Positions 52,470 through 61,402 of a DNA stretch of 64,000 bases are shown one piece after another (position 1 is the first letter of the stretch; each line of letters begins with the position of its first letter). This DNA is from Tenacibaculum sp. M341 (GTDB taxonomy: Bacteria > Bacteroidota > Bacteroidia > Flavobacteriales > Flavobacteriaceae). The stretch covers positions 372,001-436,000 of the forward strand of contig NZ_SJXJ01000001.1 in NCBI RefSeq assembly GCF_004337695.1, given 5' to 3'. A program made the translations under genes and the position numbers. The notes beneath the pieces are model-generated. The model was not told where the DNA came from, did not search any database, and saw nothing but the letters and a program-made list of their open reading frames with translations.

Positions 52470-53917
52470 ACCCTTTATTATATACAGACGGTTACAAAGT
52501 AGATCACAGAAGACAATATCCTGATAATACCACTTTAGTATATTCTAATTGGACACCAAGAAAAAGTAGAATAGCAGGTGTAAATGAAGTAGTATTCTTT
52601 GGATTACAATACTTTATTAAAAAATATATTATTGAAGATTTTACAACGAACTTTTTTCAACAACCTAAAGAAGAAATATCAAAAAAATATGCACGACGTA
52701 TCAATAACTATTTAGGCGAAAATCAAGTAGGTGTTACACACATTGAAGCTTTACACGATTTAGGTTTTTTACCAATGGTTATAAAAGCATTACCAGAAGG
52801 AGTTTCTGTGCCTATTAGAGTACCAATGTTTACAATGTACAATACATTGCCAGAGTTTTTTTGGTTGACAAATTATTTTGAAACATTATTATCTACTACT
52901 ATTTGGATGCCATGTAACTCGGCAACTATAGCTAAACAATACCGAAAAATATTAGATACCTATGCAAATGAAACCTCTTCAATAACTGAGTTTGTAGATT
53001 GGCAAGGTCACGATTTTTCTATGCGTGGTATGGCAGGTTTAGAAGCAGCGGTATTATCTGCATCGGGACACTTATTAAGTTTTACAGGTACAGATACCAT
53101 TCCGGCAGTAGACTTTTTAGAAAATTATTACAATGCCAATTCTGATACTGAATTAATTGGTGGATCTGTAGCAGCAACCGAGCACTCTGTAATGTGTATG
53201 GGAACCAATAGTGGTGAAGAAGAAACTTTTAAACGTTTAATCACAGAGGTATATCCGAACGGAATTGTGTCTATTGTTTCTGATACTTGGGATTTATGGA
53301 AAGTATTAACAGAGTATTTGCCTAATTTAAAAGAAGAAGTATTAGCTAGAGATGGAAAAGTAGTGATTCGCCCTGATAGTGGTGATCCTGTTGATATTAT
53401 CTGTGGAAACCCGAATGGAAAATCTATAGAAGAACAAAAAGGTGTTGTAGAACTGTTATGGGATATTTTTGGAGGAACAACCAATGATAAAGGTTTTAAA
53501 GAGTTAGATGCGCATATTGGAGCTATTTATGGTGATAGTATTACTTTAGACAGAGCAACTCAAATTTGTGAGCGTTTAAAGAAAAAAGGATATGCATCTA
53601 CCAATGTGGTATTAGGTATTGGTTCGTTTACCTATCAATATAATACCAGAGATACTTTTGGTTTTGCTATGAAAGCAACCTATGGAGAAGTAGCAGGTGA
53701 GGGAAGAGAAATTTTTAAAGATCCGATTACTGATGATGGAACTAAAAAATCAGCAAAAGGGTTAATAAAAATTGAAAAAGAAAACGGAACTTATAAATTA
53801 ATAGATCAGGTTTCTTGGGAAGAAGAAAAACAAGGAGAGCTTAGAGAGGTTTTTAGAGATGGTAAATTGTTAGTTGAAGATAGTTTATTAGAAATTAGAA
53901 AACGAATAAGATCATAA
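52466..53917 (+). CDS. nadV: Nicotinamide phosphoribosyltransferase-like enzyme (NAMPT/NadV)
   Basis: The 483-residue protein is a full-length NAMPT homologue. It starts NPLLYTDGYKVDHRRQYPDN and contains MRGMAGLEAAVLSASGHLLS, GGSVAATEHSVM with the phospho-acceptor His, VSDTWDLWKV and VIRPDSGDP. NAMPT joins nicotinamide and PRPP to NMN; the related phage Namat enzymes of NARP1 join nicotinamide to ADP-ribose pyrophosphate instead. In bacteria and phages this gene usually lies next to the prs-like gene, but here they are 29 kb apart in the same regulon. It overlaps the PurA-like gene by four bases. Confidence 0.92.
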   Translation: MNPLLYTDGYKVDHRRQYPDNTTLVYSNWTPRKSRIAGVNEVVFFGLQYFIKKYIIEDFTTNFFQQPKEEISKKYARRINNYLGENQVGVTHIEALHDLGFLPMVIKALPEGVSVPIRVPMFTMYNTLPEFFWLTNYFETLLSTTIWMPCNSATIAKQYRKILDTYANETSSITEFVDWQGHDFSMRGMAGLEAAVLSASGHLLSFTGTDTIPAVDFLENYYNANSDTELIGGSVAATEHSVMCMGTNSGEEETFKRLITEVYPNGIVSIVSDTWDLWKVLTEYLPNLKEEVLARDGKVVIRPDSGDPVDIICGNPNGKSIEEQKGVVELLWDIFGGTTNDKGFKELDAHIGAIYGDSITLDRATQICERLKKKGYASTNVVLGIGSFTYQYNTRDTFGFAMKATYGEVAGEGREIFKDPITDDGTKKSAKGLIKIEKENGTYKLIDQVSWEEEKQGELREVFRDGKLLVEDSLLEIRKRIRS

Positions 53918-53920
53918 ATC

Positions 53921-53955
53921 AAAAGGCGCTACATAATTTTGTAGCGCCTTTTTTT
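53921..53955 (+). terminator. Terminator of the NAMPT operon
   Basis: A 12-bp stem, AAAAGGCGCTAC/GTAGCGCCTTTT, with an 8-base loop and a T run ends the third unit of the NAD cluster, four bases after the NAMPT stop. Confidence 0.85.
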
Positions 53956-53973
53956 ATGGTGAAGTTTAAACAA

Positions 53974-54735
53974 TTAAGCATTATCTACCAAAGTGTTTTC
54001 TTCATTGGTAGTATCAGAAGTATCATCATTAACAGATACATTAGACCTATTGTCTACAACTCTATTATAATATTCAGATAAACTATCAATTTTTTCGCTT
54101 AAAACACTGTAAGCTTCATTTTCACTTAATATAGTGTGAGCAGAAATATGATCAACTAAATTTTTATAAGCTTTTATAGCATCGGTACGTAGTTCTAAAA
54201 AATCAATATTATCTCTAGCTACCAACTCATCAATTCGCTCTAAATACTTATTGTTAAAATCAAGATTAGTTTTATTTAAGTTACCTATCCATTCAGTAGC
54301 ATTTAAAGAAACAACAGTTTCTGTTAATTCTACACTATTAGCTATATCTTTAATAATAGTATCAATAATTCCTGTTTGTTCATTGTAATTTCTACGAGCA
54401 ATATTAGTACCATGCTTATCAATAACACCTAATAGTTTGGTAGCTGCAATAGCTATGGCATCATTTTCAAAAGTAGTGTAAGCATTCACTAACATTCTAA
54501 ACCCTCTAATGGCTTTATCTCTTTTGTTATCTAGTTCTTGAATTTCTGGAGTTACAGAACTTCCTTGTGTTTGTTTATAAGCTCCTTTTAATTTGGTAAC
54601 TAATAAATTCACTTCATTAAAAGGTTCTGTTAATAGTAAAGCATCTATATCTTGCTTACTAACGGTTTCAATTACCTGACTTAAATATTGAATAAACTCA
54701 ATATTCTTATAGCGTCGTAAATTCGCTGCTATCAT
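53974..54735 (-). CDS. DUF6261 family protein
   Basis: The 253-residue protein is helical and starts MIAANLRRYKNIEFIQYLSQ. The segment PEIQELDNKRDKAIRGFRML is typical of DUF6261, a Bacteroidota family of unknown function often found near mobile or repeat-rich regions. The acidic tail (DDTSDTTNEENTLVDNA) is low complexity. It is convergent with the NAMPT gene and lies between the NAD cluster and the tandem repeat region. An 8-bp inverted repeat (TGAAAGTA/TACTTTCA) sits upstream at 54772-54789. Confidence 0.75.
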   Translation of the reverse strand: MIAANLRRYKNIEFIQYLSQVIETVSKQDIDALLLTEPFNEVNLLVTKLKGAYKQTQGSSVTPEIQELDNKRDKAIRGFRMLVNAYTTFENDAIAIAATKLLGVIDKHGTNIARRNYNEQTGIIDTIIKDIANSVELTETVVSLNATEWIGNLNKTNLDFNNKYLERIDELVARDNIDFLELRTDAIKAYKNLVDHISAHTILSENEAYSVLSEKIDSLSEYYNRVVDNRSNVSVNDDTSDTTNEENTLVDNA

Positions 54736-54882
54736 AGACTTAAATTTTTATAAGATTAAAAAACAATTTTTTGAAAGTAAATACTTTCATAGCTGTTTCT
54801 AAATTACTATAATTTTTCAATCTATTTAACTGTGGTTTAGTTTTTAACAAAAGTTTAGTAGTTGATTATAAGGTGAAAAATT

Positions 54883-55150
54883 AAAAAGCTTAAAACAGTA
54901 ATGTATTGGCGATTGTTAGTGTGACAAAAGCTTAAAACAGTAATGTATTGGCGATTGTTAGTGTGACAAAAGCTTGAAACAGTAATGTATTGGCAATTGT
55001 TGGGTTGACAAAAGCTTAAAACAGTAATGTATTGGCAATTGTTGGGTTGACAAAAGCTTAAAACAGTAATGTATTGGTGATTGTTGGTGTGACAAAAGCT
55101 TAAAGCAGTAATGTATTGGCGATTGTTGGGTTGACAAAAGCTTAAAGCAG
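54883..55150. repeat. 42-bp tandem repeat, about 6.4 units
   Basis: The unit AAAGCTTAAAACAGTAATG continuing TATTGGCGATTGTTAGTGTGAC repeats every 42 bases exactly. The AGCTT anchor is at 54887, 54929, 54971, 55013, 55055, 55097 and 55139 (counted at its A), and the last unit is partial. Units differ by a few substitutions. It ends 21 bases before the first CRISPR repeat. There are no spacers between units, so it is not itself a CRISPR array. Confidence 0.85.
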
Positions 55151-55207
55151 TAATGAATTATTGAAAAATATGTTGTGAATACATAACAAACAGATGTAAG
55201 TCACAAC

Positions 55208-55436
55208 TATTTCAATTAACAATTATCGGTAAACAGTTATCAAAAATTGATCATTGTTTATTGATCCCTGATAATTGAAAATTTATCGTCACTACGAGGC
55301 ACGAAGTAGTCTGTTTATTGCTAGTTAAAAATATTATTTACATCTAACAATAAACAGATTGCTTCGCTTTACTGCGTTCCGCTCGCAAAGACGTGTTTTA
55401 TTAGTAATTCATAATTGACAATTCCTAATTGATTAT
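55208..55436. repeat. Repeat element E1 in CRISPR interval 1
   Basis: A 229-base copy of the element. It contains an imperfect long inverted repeat (about 55287-55393) whose arms carry CACGAAGTAGTCTGTTTATTG and AACAATAAACAGATTGCTTC, flanked by AT-rich sequence beginning TATTTCAATTAACAATTATC. It fills the interval from repeat to repeat with no separate spacer remaining. Confidence 0.85.
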
Positions 55437-55472
55437 GCTGTGAATACATTCCAAACAGGTGTAAGTCACAAC

Positions 55473-55547
55473 TATTACAATTAACAATTATCGGTTAACA
55501 GTTATCAAAAATTGATCATTATTTATTGATCCCTGATAACTGAATAA
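55473..55547. repeat. Repeat element E2, internally truncated (75 bases)
   Basis: Only the first ~70 bases of the element remain; the hairpin arms are missing and it ends ACTGAATAA just before the next repeat. E6 has a related deletion junction. Confidence 0.8.
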
Positions 55548-55649
55548 GCTGTGAATACATTTCAAACAGATGTAAGTCACAACAACATATGACGACAAAC
55601 GATCAAATTTTATGCTGTGAATACATTCCAAACAGATGTAAGTCACAAC

Positions 55650-55877
55650 TATTACAATTAACAATTATCGGTAAACAGTTATCAAAATTGATCATTGTTT
55701 ATAGATCACTGACAACTGAAAATTTATTGTCACTACGAGGCACGAAGTAGTCTGTTTATTGCTAGTTAAAAATATTGTTCACATCTAACAATAAGCAGAT
55801 TACTTCGCTTAACTATGTTCCGCTCGTAAAGATGTGTTTTATTCGTAATTAATAATTAACAATTCCTAATTGATTAT
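55650..55877. repeat. Repeat element E3 (228 bases)
   Basis: A full-length copy, with CACTACGAGGCACGAAGTAG in the left arm and CGTTCCGCTCGTAAAGATG in the right arm (slightly diverged). Confidence 0.85.
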
Positions 55878-56045
55878 GCTGTGAATACATTCCAAACAGA
55901 TGTAAGTCACAACATCAGGTATGGATAGCCAACAACTCAAGCAGTTGTGAATACATTACAAACTGATGTAAGTCACAACCTTATGTTTACCTATGTTTGC
56001 TTATGGTGTGCTGTGAATACATTACAAACAGATGTAAGTCACAAC

Positions 56046-56273
56046 TATTACAATTAACAATTATCGGTAAACAGTTATCAAAATTGATCATTGTTTATAG
56101 ATCACTGACAACTGAAAATTTATTGTCACTACGAGGCACGAAGTAGTCTGTTTATTGCTAGTTAAAAATATTATTTACATCTAACAATAAACAGATTGCT
56201 TCGCTTTACTGCGTTCCGCTCGCAAAGACGTGTTTTATTAGTAATTCATAATTGACAATTCCTAATTGATCAT
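56046..56273. repeat. Repeat element E4 (228 bases)
   Basis: A full-length copy, very similar to E1 and E3 in both arms and in the terminal AT-rich parts; it ends CTAATTGATCAT before the degenerate eighth repeat. Confidence 0.85.
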
Positions 56274-56308
56274 GCTGCGAATACATTACAAACGATATAA
56301 GTCACAAC

Positions 56309-56536
56309 TATTACAATTAACAATTATCGGTTAACAGTTATCAAAGTTGATCATTGTTTATTGATCGCAGACAACTAAAAATTTATCGTCACTACGAGGC
56401 ACGAAGTAGTCTGTTTATTGCTAGTTAAAAATATTATTTACATCTAACAATAAGCAGATTGCTTCGCTTAACTACGTTCCGCTCGCAAAGACGTGTTTTA
56501 TTCGTAATTCATAATTGACAATTCCTAATTGATTAT
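56309..56536. repeat. Repeat element E5 (228 bases)
   Basis: A full-length copy following the 35-base degenerate repeat. It carries CGCAGACAACTAAAAATTTA at the position where other copies read CTGACAACTGAAAATTTA. Confidence 0.85.
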
Positions 56537-56638
56537 GCTGTGAATACATTACAAAGAGATGTAAGTCACAACATATTCTAAATTAAATACAGCTGGAACA
56601 ATGCTGTGAATACATTACAACCAGATGTTAGTCACAAC

Positions 56639-56819
56639 TATTACAATTAACAATTATCGGTTAACAGTTATCAAAGTTGATCATTGTTTATTGATCACTG
56701 ACAACTGAATAAAATATTATTTACATCTAATAATAAACAGATTGCTTCGCTTAACTACGTTCCGCTCGCAAAGACTTATTTTATTAGTAATTCGTAATTA
56801 ACAATTCCTAATTGATTAT
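56639..56819. repeat. Repeat element E6 with left arm deleted (181 bases)
   Basis: Lacks about 47 bases that form the left arm of the inverted repeat; the junction is ACTGAATAAAATATTATTTA. The right arm and the end are normal. Confidence 0.8.
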
Positions 56820-57053
56820 GCTATGAATACATTCCAAACAGATGTAAGTCACAACAAGAACTTAGATAACTAAAAGAATTCATTAGCTGTAAATACATTA
56901 CAAACAGATGTAAGTCACAACGCAATAGGAGTAAAGACCTTAGAGTTTCTAGCTGTGAATACATTCCAAACAGATGTAAGTCAAAACATTAGATACTGAT
57001 ATTAATTCTAATATAGGGCTGTGAATACATTCCAAACAGAAGTAAGTCACAAC

Positions 57054-57281
57054 TGTTTCAATTAACCATTATCGGTTAACAGTTATCAAAATTGATCGTT
57101 GTTTATTGATCCCTGACAACTGAAAATTTATCGTCACTACGAGGCACGAAGTAGTCTGTTTATTGCTAGTTAAAAATATTATTTACATCTAACAATAAGC
57201 AGATTACTTCGCTTAACTACGTTCCGCTCGCAAAGACGTGTTTTATTCGTAATTCATAATTGACAATTCCTAATTGATTAT
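57054..57281. repeat. Repeat element E7 (228 bases)
   Basis: The copy nearest to cas13b, full length, with a slightly different first part (TGTTTCAATTAACCATTATC). Confidence 0.85.
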
Positions 57282-57517
57282 GCTGTAAATACATTCCAAA
57301 CAGATGTAAGTCACAACATCAAAGAAATTTATCGAATTTAAATTAGAGCTGTAAATACATTCCAAACAGATGTAAGTCACAACCAGTTTGTAAGTCAAGA
57401 AAACATCATACTCGCTGTAAATACATTCCAAACAGATGTAAGTCACAACGTAACTAAGGGTTTTTAATTTTATTTTGCTATTTATCAGTGTTTTATTTGT
57501 TTTATAGGATTGAGGAA

Positions 57518-60500
57518 CTAACGTTTATAAAACGACTTTGAGTGTTTTTTATACGGTTTTTTAATCCTAGGAATGGTTTTAATTAACTCTTTATATGATT
57601 TATTTGGGGGTAAAATATCAGCATGTAAAGCTTTGTTGCGTATTTCTTTTAAAGTGCTAAAATTATTACCTAGTTCGTTTTTAAAATCTTCAAAACTAAC
57701 ATATCCCATGTTGGCAAGTGAAATATCATTTTTATTAGTAAACTCTTTTTTATAGTTTTTTTCAAAGGTCAATAATCGTGAAACAAATTCAATACTCTCT
57801 TTCCAATGCTGTTGCATGGCGGTTTTTATTTCTTGATAGGTATATGTGTCTTTAGTTGGATGTTCTTTTTTTAATCGACCTACAATTGATTTAATTCTGT
57901 TCATGGTATAAAAATCATGACTTTTTAATCGTTTTACAGGAAAGCTAATGGTAATACCATCGTGTTTAATAGAAACTTCTCCTTTTTTATGAGAAAGAGT
58001 CAATAGTTTTTCTTTTGGTAACTGTAAAGAAGATTGATTGCTCTTTTTTAATAACTGTTCTTGTAGTAAAGTTAGTATGGTGTCGGTATACAAATCGTCA
58101 TACCATTGTTGTACTTTTTTACGTTGGTCTTTCAATTTTTCAATAGTTTGTAAGGTAGTGCTGTTAGAAGAGGTTAATGAATTACTTTTTGCAACTTTTA
58201 GCTGTGTAATAGTTTCTTTAAAATCGGCAAAATAGGTTTGATACTTGGTGTTGCTTTCTAACGATTGCCATTTGCTTTTAATTTTGGAACTAGTAGTTGT
58301 AAATTCTTCCAATTTTTTAAAACGATGTTTTAAAGCACCTCTAGTTTCTGGAGCAATTAAAAAGAAATCGTGCGGTAATTTAAGATACGCATTATAGGTA
58401 TTGGTGTTTTTATTATAGGTGTAAAACGGAGCTAAAATTTCAGCTTTACGGTTGGCGTGTTCATTATGAAAGTATTCATCGCTTTTATTGATGGAGTTGG
58501 AAGGATTGGAAATATCTAATTGTCGTGCCAAACCAATTAAGTTTTCATACTTGTCATAAGTAGGTAACTTCTTTAGTTCATCTTTATATTTTTGTAGGAC
58601 TAATTTTGTTAGTTGCTTAAAACAATTATCAAAAGATATGGCTTCTAATAAAGCTTGTTGTACTTCTTTTTGATAAGGTTCAAATAAGTTGTTTTCATGA
58701 TTTTTAAGGTTTTGTTTGGCTTTACACGCAACATTTAACCAATCGGTAATTAAATACTTATTTTCCTCTTTCCATGCCTGTACATCTAACAGGTAACAGT
58801 ATTTAGCAAACTGTTTTTTAGCGGTTGCCGATGTAAATTTGCCTTTTTTACCTAACAACCATTGAATAGATGCATACATGAGTTGCATTTTTTTATGTCG
58901 GATGGTTTGATTGTTTTTTCTTTTTAATAAGCGTTGTAGTTCTTGTTTTTTTAAATGATCTTTTTCATTTGCTTTTTTTGCTAAAATGCGATTTTGTATG
59001 GTGTTAATTTGTTTCAGTAGTTTTTCTTGTTCTTTTTTTTCAAAATAACCAGTACAGTTTTCTCCTTTATTATAAGTAGTTACCAAATTAGCAAAATGAT
59101 TTTTATTAGCCGGATTTGTGATACGTTCTATTTTTTGTTGAATTCGTTTGCGTAACACTTCCATAGCTTTTTTATTAGAGAGTGTAGGTTGTTGTAGTTG
59201 TAATAAAATTTTAGGTAATAATGATTGGTGTTTATAAGTACCGTCGGTATTTTTTTCACCATTAAAATGTTGTAAATAGCTGTTATTGATAAAAAAAGCT
59301 TTTTTATGTGTTGGTTTTGTTAAACATTGTAACCAATTGGTGAAATCTTTAGCAAACGCTTTTAAAGCCGTTACACTATCATTTAATCTATTACTACAAG
59401 CCAAAGCACCCCAATGTTTAAGATTTTGATGTCCGATAGTAAAATGCATATAAGTATTTGAGGTTACTTGTAATCGAATCATTATTTGATCTTGATTGGT
59501 AGTGTATAGCTCGTTAGTTGTTTGTATTTCGGTAGGAGTGGAGTTACCTGTGGTATGATTTAAACGTGAAGCGGTTACATGGGTAGTACCTAATTTTGTT
59601 ACATAAGTAGGTTGTGTAGTATAGTACGCTTCAGGTATTTTTTGTAATTCGTCTTCTTGTTTTTCATTATGTGCTACTTTTTTCTGTACATATTCATCAG
59701 AACGTATGCGCCAAGCCAAATTGGGTTCGTTTTGAATACTATGTGCTATAGAGGCAGCTAATAATTCGGTAGGACGTTTGGCAATACGTTGTACATTGGT
59801 TAGTTTTTTAGTATCACTAAGTTCGTTGTACAAATATGAAGGTAACGATTCTAAATAGTTAGTGGTTTGTAACAAGTGGTATTGAATAATATCATTATTA
59901 TTTAAAGTTAATTTACCTAACCAATATGCCGCACTTTCAGAAGCATCACGTTGTGCATAAAAAGAGGCAATAAATCTACTTTTTTCTAAATCTAAAACAT
60001 CATCAGCGCTTCGTAGAGTTCCATCTGTATTTTTTCGTTGTTTCCCATAATCATCAAACAGGTATTTGCTATTGTTTGTAGGTGGATTTTTATATCCACC
60101 ACGATTTAAATATTGACGTGATTTCATAAACAACTCCATTTGACCACGAGTTAAGAAAAAACTTAAAAAAAAGTTGATGCCCATATTACTTAGCTTTCTT
60201 TCATCTTTAACATTCCAACAATTTTTAAGTGGGGTAACGTCAATAGCAAAATTAATTTGAGGTTGATAACTTCGTAAGGCAATGTTAAAGGTACGATCTA
60301 GTACGATTCTTGCTTCTTTTGTAGGATAAATAGCCGATTCTTCGTGCCAATAATGTGAATGGTAATCGCGTAAACGCAATAACAATAGTAATATATGGTT
60401 GATTTCTGTAATTTCTTCAGGAGTAACAAAGCGTATGTTTTTTCCTTTGACAGCATTCCATAAGAATACTTTTAATTCAGAGTAAGTACGATTGGTTAAT

Positions 60501-60748
60501 CCATGAATGGGTTTCTTTAAATCTTCAAAATCTATTTTCTCCTTTTGAGTTTCTGTACCATAATGTAATGGAAAAAAGAGGTGTCTAATTTCTTTAAATT
60601 GATGTGCGTTATCTTTTTTCTGAATGGTATTTATAAAATTACTTGTTCTATTATAGGCTAAATTATAAAACACAGCAAGTTCTCCGTTTTTAAAAATAGC
60701 AGGTACCGATCTTTTTTGATTTACTTTCATAGAAGGTTTTCGTGTCAT
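57518..60748 (-). CDS. cas13b: Cas13b, RNA-guided RNase of type VI-B CRISPR
   Basis: The 1076-residue protein has HEPN nuclease motifs near both ends, as in Cas13b. The first is R127-x4-H132 (LRDYHSHYWH) and the second is R1037-x4-H1042 (RNKALH). The rest is long, basic and helical. The array next to it has 36-base repeats with Cas13b-type ends and 30-base spacers. Cas13b binds crRNA (spacer 5', repeat 3') and on finding target RNA cleaves RNA in general. No cas1/cas2 and no csx27/csx28 are visible. It lies only 12 bases after the E2-like gene of a CBASS operon on the same strand. The start at 60748 (MTRKPSMKVNQ) is good; an alternative ATG is at 60730. Confidence 0.95.
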   Translation of the reverse strand: MTRKPSMKVNQKRSVPAIFKNGELAVFYNLAYNRTSNFINTIQKKDNAHQFKEIRHLFFPLHYGTETQKEKIDFEDLKKPIHGLTNRTYSELKVFLWNAVKGKNIRFVTPEEITEINHILLLLLRLRDYHSHYWHEESAIYPTKEARIVLDRTFNIALRSYQPQINFAIDVTPLKNCWNVKDERKLSNMGINFFLSFFLTRGQMELFMKSRQYLNRGGYKNPPTNNSKYLFDDYGKQRKNTDGTLRSADDVLDLEKSRFIASFYAQRDASESAAYWLGKLTLNNNDIIQYHLLQTTNYLESLPSYLYNELSDTKKLTNVQRIAKRPTELLAASIAHSIQNEPNLAWRIRSDEYVQKKVAHNEKQEDELQKIPEAYYTTQPTYVTKLGTTHVTASRLNHTTGNSTPTEIQTTNELYTTNQDQIMIRLQVTSNTYMHFTIGHQNLKHWGALACSNRLNDSVTALKAFAKDFTNWLQCLTKPTHKKAFFINNSYLQHFNGEKNTDGTYKHQSLLPKILLQLQQPTLSNKKAMEVLRKRIQQKIERITNPANKNHFANLVTTYNKGENCTGYFEKKEQEKLLKQINTIQNRILAKKANEKDHLKKQELQRLLKRKNNQTIRHKKMQLMYASIQWLLGKKGKFTSATAKKQFAKYCYLLDVQAWKEENKYLITDWLNVACKAKQNLKNHENNLFEPYQKEVQQALLEAISFDNCFKQLTKLVLQKYKDELKKLPTYDKYENLIGLARQLDISNPSNSINKSDEYFHNEHANRKAEILAPFYTYNKNTNTYNAYLKLPHDFFLIAPETRGALKHRFKKLEEFTTTSSKIKSKWQSLESNTKYQTYFADFKETITQLKVAKSNSLTSSNSTTLQTIEKLKDQRKKVQQWYDDLYTDTILTLLQEQLLKKSNQSSLQLPKEKLLTLSHKKGEVSIKHDGITISFPVKRLKSHDFYTMNRIKSIVGRLKKEHPTKDTYTYQEIKTAMQQHWKESIEFVSRLLTFEKNYKKEFTNKNDISLANMGYVSFEDFKNELGNNFSTLKEIRNKALHADILPPNKSYKELIKTIPRIKKPYKKHSKSFYKR

Positions 60749-60760
60749 AATTTTTAGTAA

Positions 60761-61402
60761 TTAGTGTGCTTTTAGTATTTCTTCTAGTTCATTATTCAGA
60801 ATTAAAACATCTTTTTTTAAATGTATGATATCAATGTATTGTAACATATCATACCCACGTTTGTGATTACCATTAGCACACTTTCGTAATGTTTTACCAC
60901 TACCACAGTAGCAACGGTCTTTATGACTTAATTTGTTACCTTTTATGTATTCAAAAAGTACTTTTAAAATCAATACATTGTCTGTTGTATCAAGTAGTGT
61001 TTGATAGGTTTCTTGTGTACTGTTACTATGTGAAAACTCACCATTTATATAGTGTTTATGCAATTCGTAATACGAGTTATTTTGTAAATACGGAATTAGT
61101 ATGTGCTGCATAAACTGAGCTATGGTTTTTATTTTAGTTTTTAGTAAAATTTCTTCCAATCGAGGAGTGGTAAAACAACAGTTTCCAGCTTCATATACAT
61201 GTCTATCTATGCTATTAGGAATACGTTCACCTAGTTCATATACCCTTGGAAAGTGCTTGTTCCAAGGGGTTAAATCAATTAAAAGGGTGTAAAAATCATT
61301 GGTATCAATTTCTAGAGTACCTTCAAGTGTATTTTTCTGTTGATTAAAATGCAATTCAGGATAGTGTTGTAATACTTTAGTTATTTGTGATTTAATATCC
61401 AT
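60761..61402 (-). CDS. E2-like conjugating domain plus SEC-C zinc motif (CBASS accessory)
   Basis: The 213-residue protein has an N-terminal E2-like fold pattern: TLEGTLEIDTNDFYTLLIDL, HFPRVYELGERIP, then HVYEAGNCCFTTP with the probable catalytic cysteine at 75-76. Its C-terminal half ends in a SEC-C metal motif (CYCGSGKTLRKCANGNH: C164, C166, C175, H180). Stand-alone E2 proteins of this kind accompany CD-NTases in type II-short CBASS, where they attach the CD-NTase to a target and raise its activity. It overlaps the CD-NTase gene by 11 bases. SEC-C is less usual in this group and may bind another protein. Confidence 0.72.
   Translation of the reverse strand: MDIKSQITKVLQHYPELHFNQQKNTLEGTLEIDTNDFYTLLIDLTPWNKHFPRVYELGERIPNSIDRHVYEAGNCCFTTPRLEEILLKTKIKTIAQFMQHILIPYLQNNSYYELHKHYINGEFSHSNSTQETYQTLLDTTDNVLILKVLFEYIKGNKLSHKDRCYCGSGKTLRKCANGNHKRGYDMLQYIDIIHLKKDVLILNNELEEILKAH

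Larger units (their letters stand above)
55172..57449 (-). CRISPR. Type VI-B CRISPR array, 17 repeats, with element-filled intervals
   Basis: There are 17 copies of a 36-base repeat (plus-strand reading GCTGTGAATACATTCC then AAACAGATGTAAGTCACAAC) at 55172, 55437, 55548, 55614, 55878, 55944, 56010, 56274 (35 bases), 56537, 56603, 56820, 56886, 56952, 57018, 57282, 57348 and 57414. On the minus strand the repeat begins GTTGTGAC and ends TCACAGC, the form of Cas13b repeats. Nine intervals are exactly 30-base spacers. The other seven are copies of a longer repeat element (229, 75, 228, 228, 228, 181 and 228 bases). Repeats at the cas13b-distal end are more degenerate. The leader should be 57450-57517. 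Confidence 0.95.

Noticed and set aside
54883-55150. 42-bp repeats as part of the CRISPR array
   Set aside because: There are no spacers between the units and the sequence is unrelated to the 36-base repeat.
55208-57281. Elements in the array as insertion sequences
   Set aside because: They carry no open reading frame for a transposase and are only 228 bases long; at most they are non-autonomous palindromic repeats.
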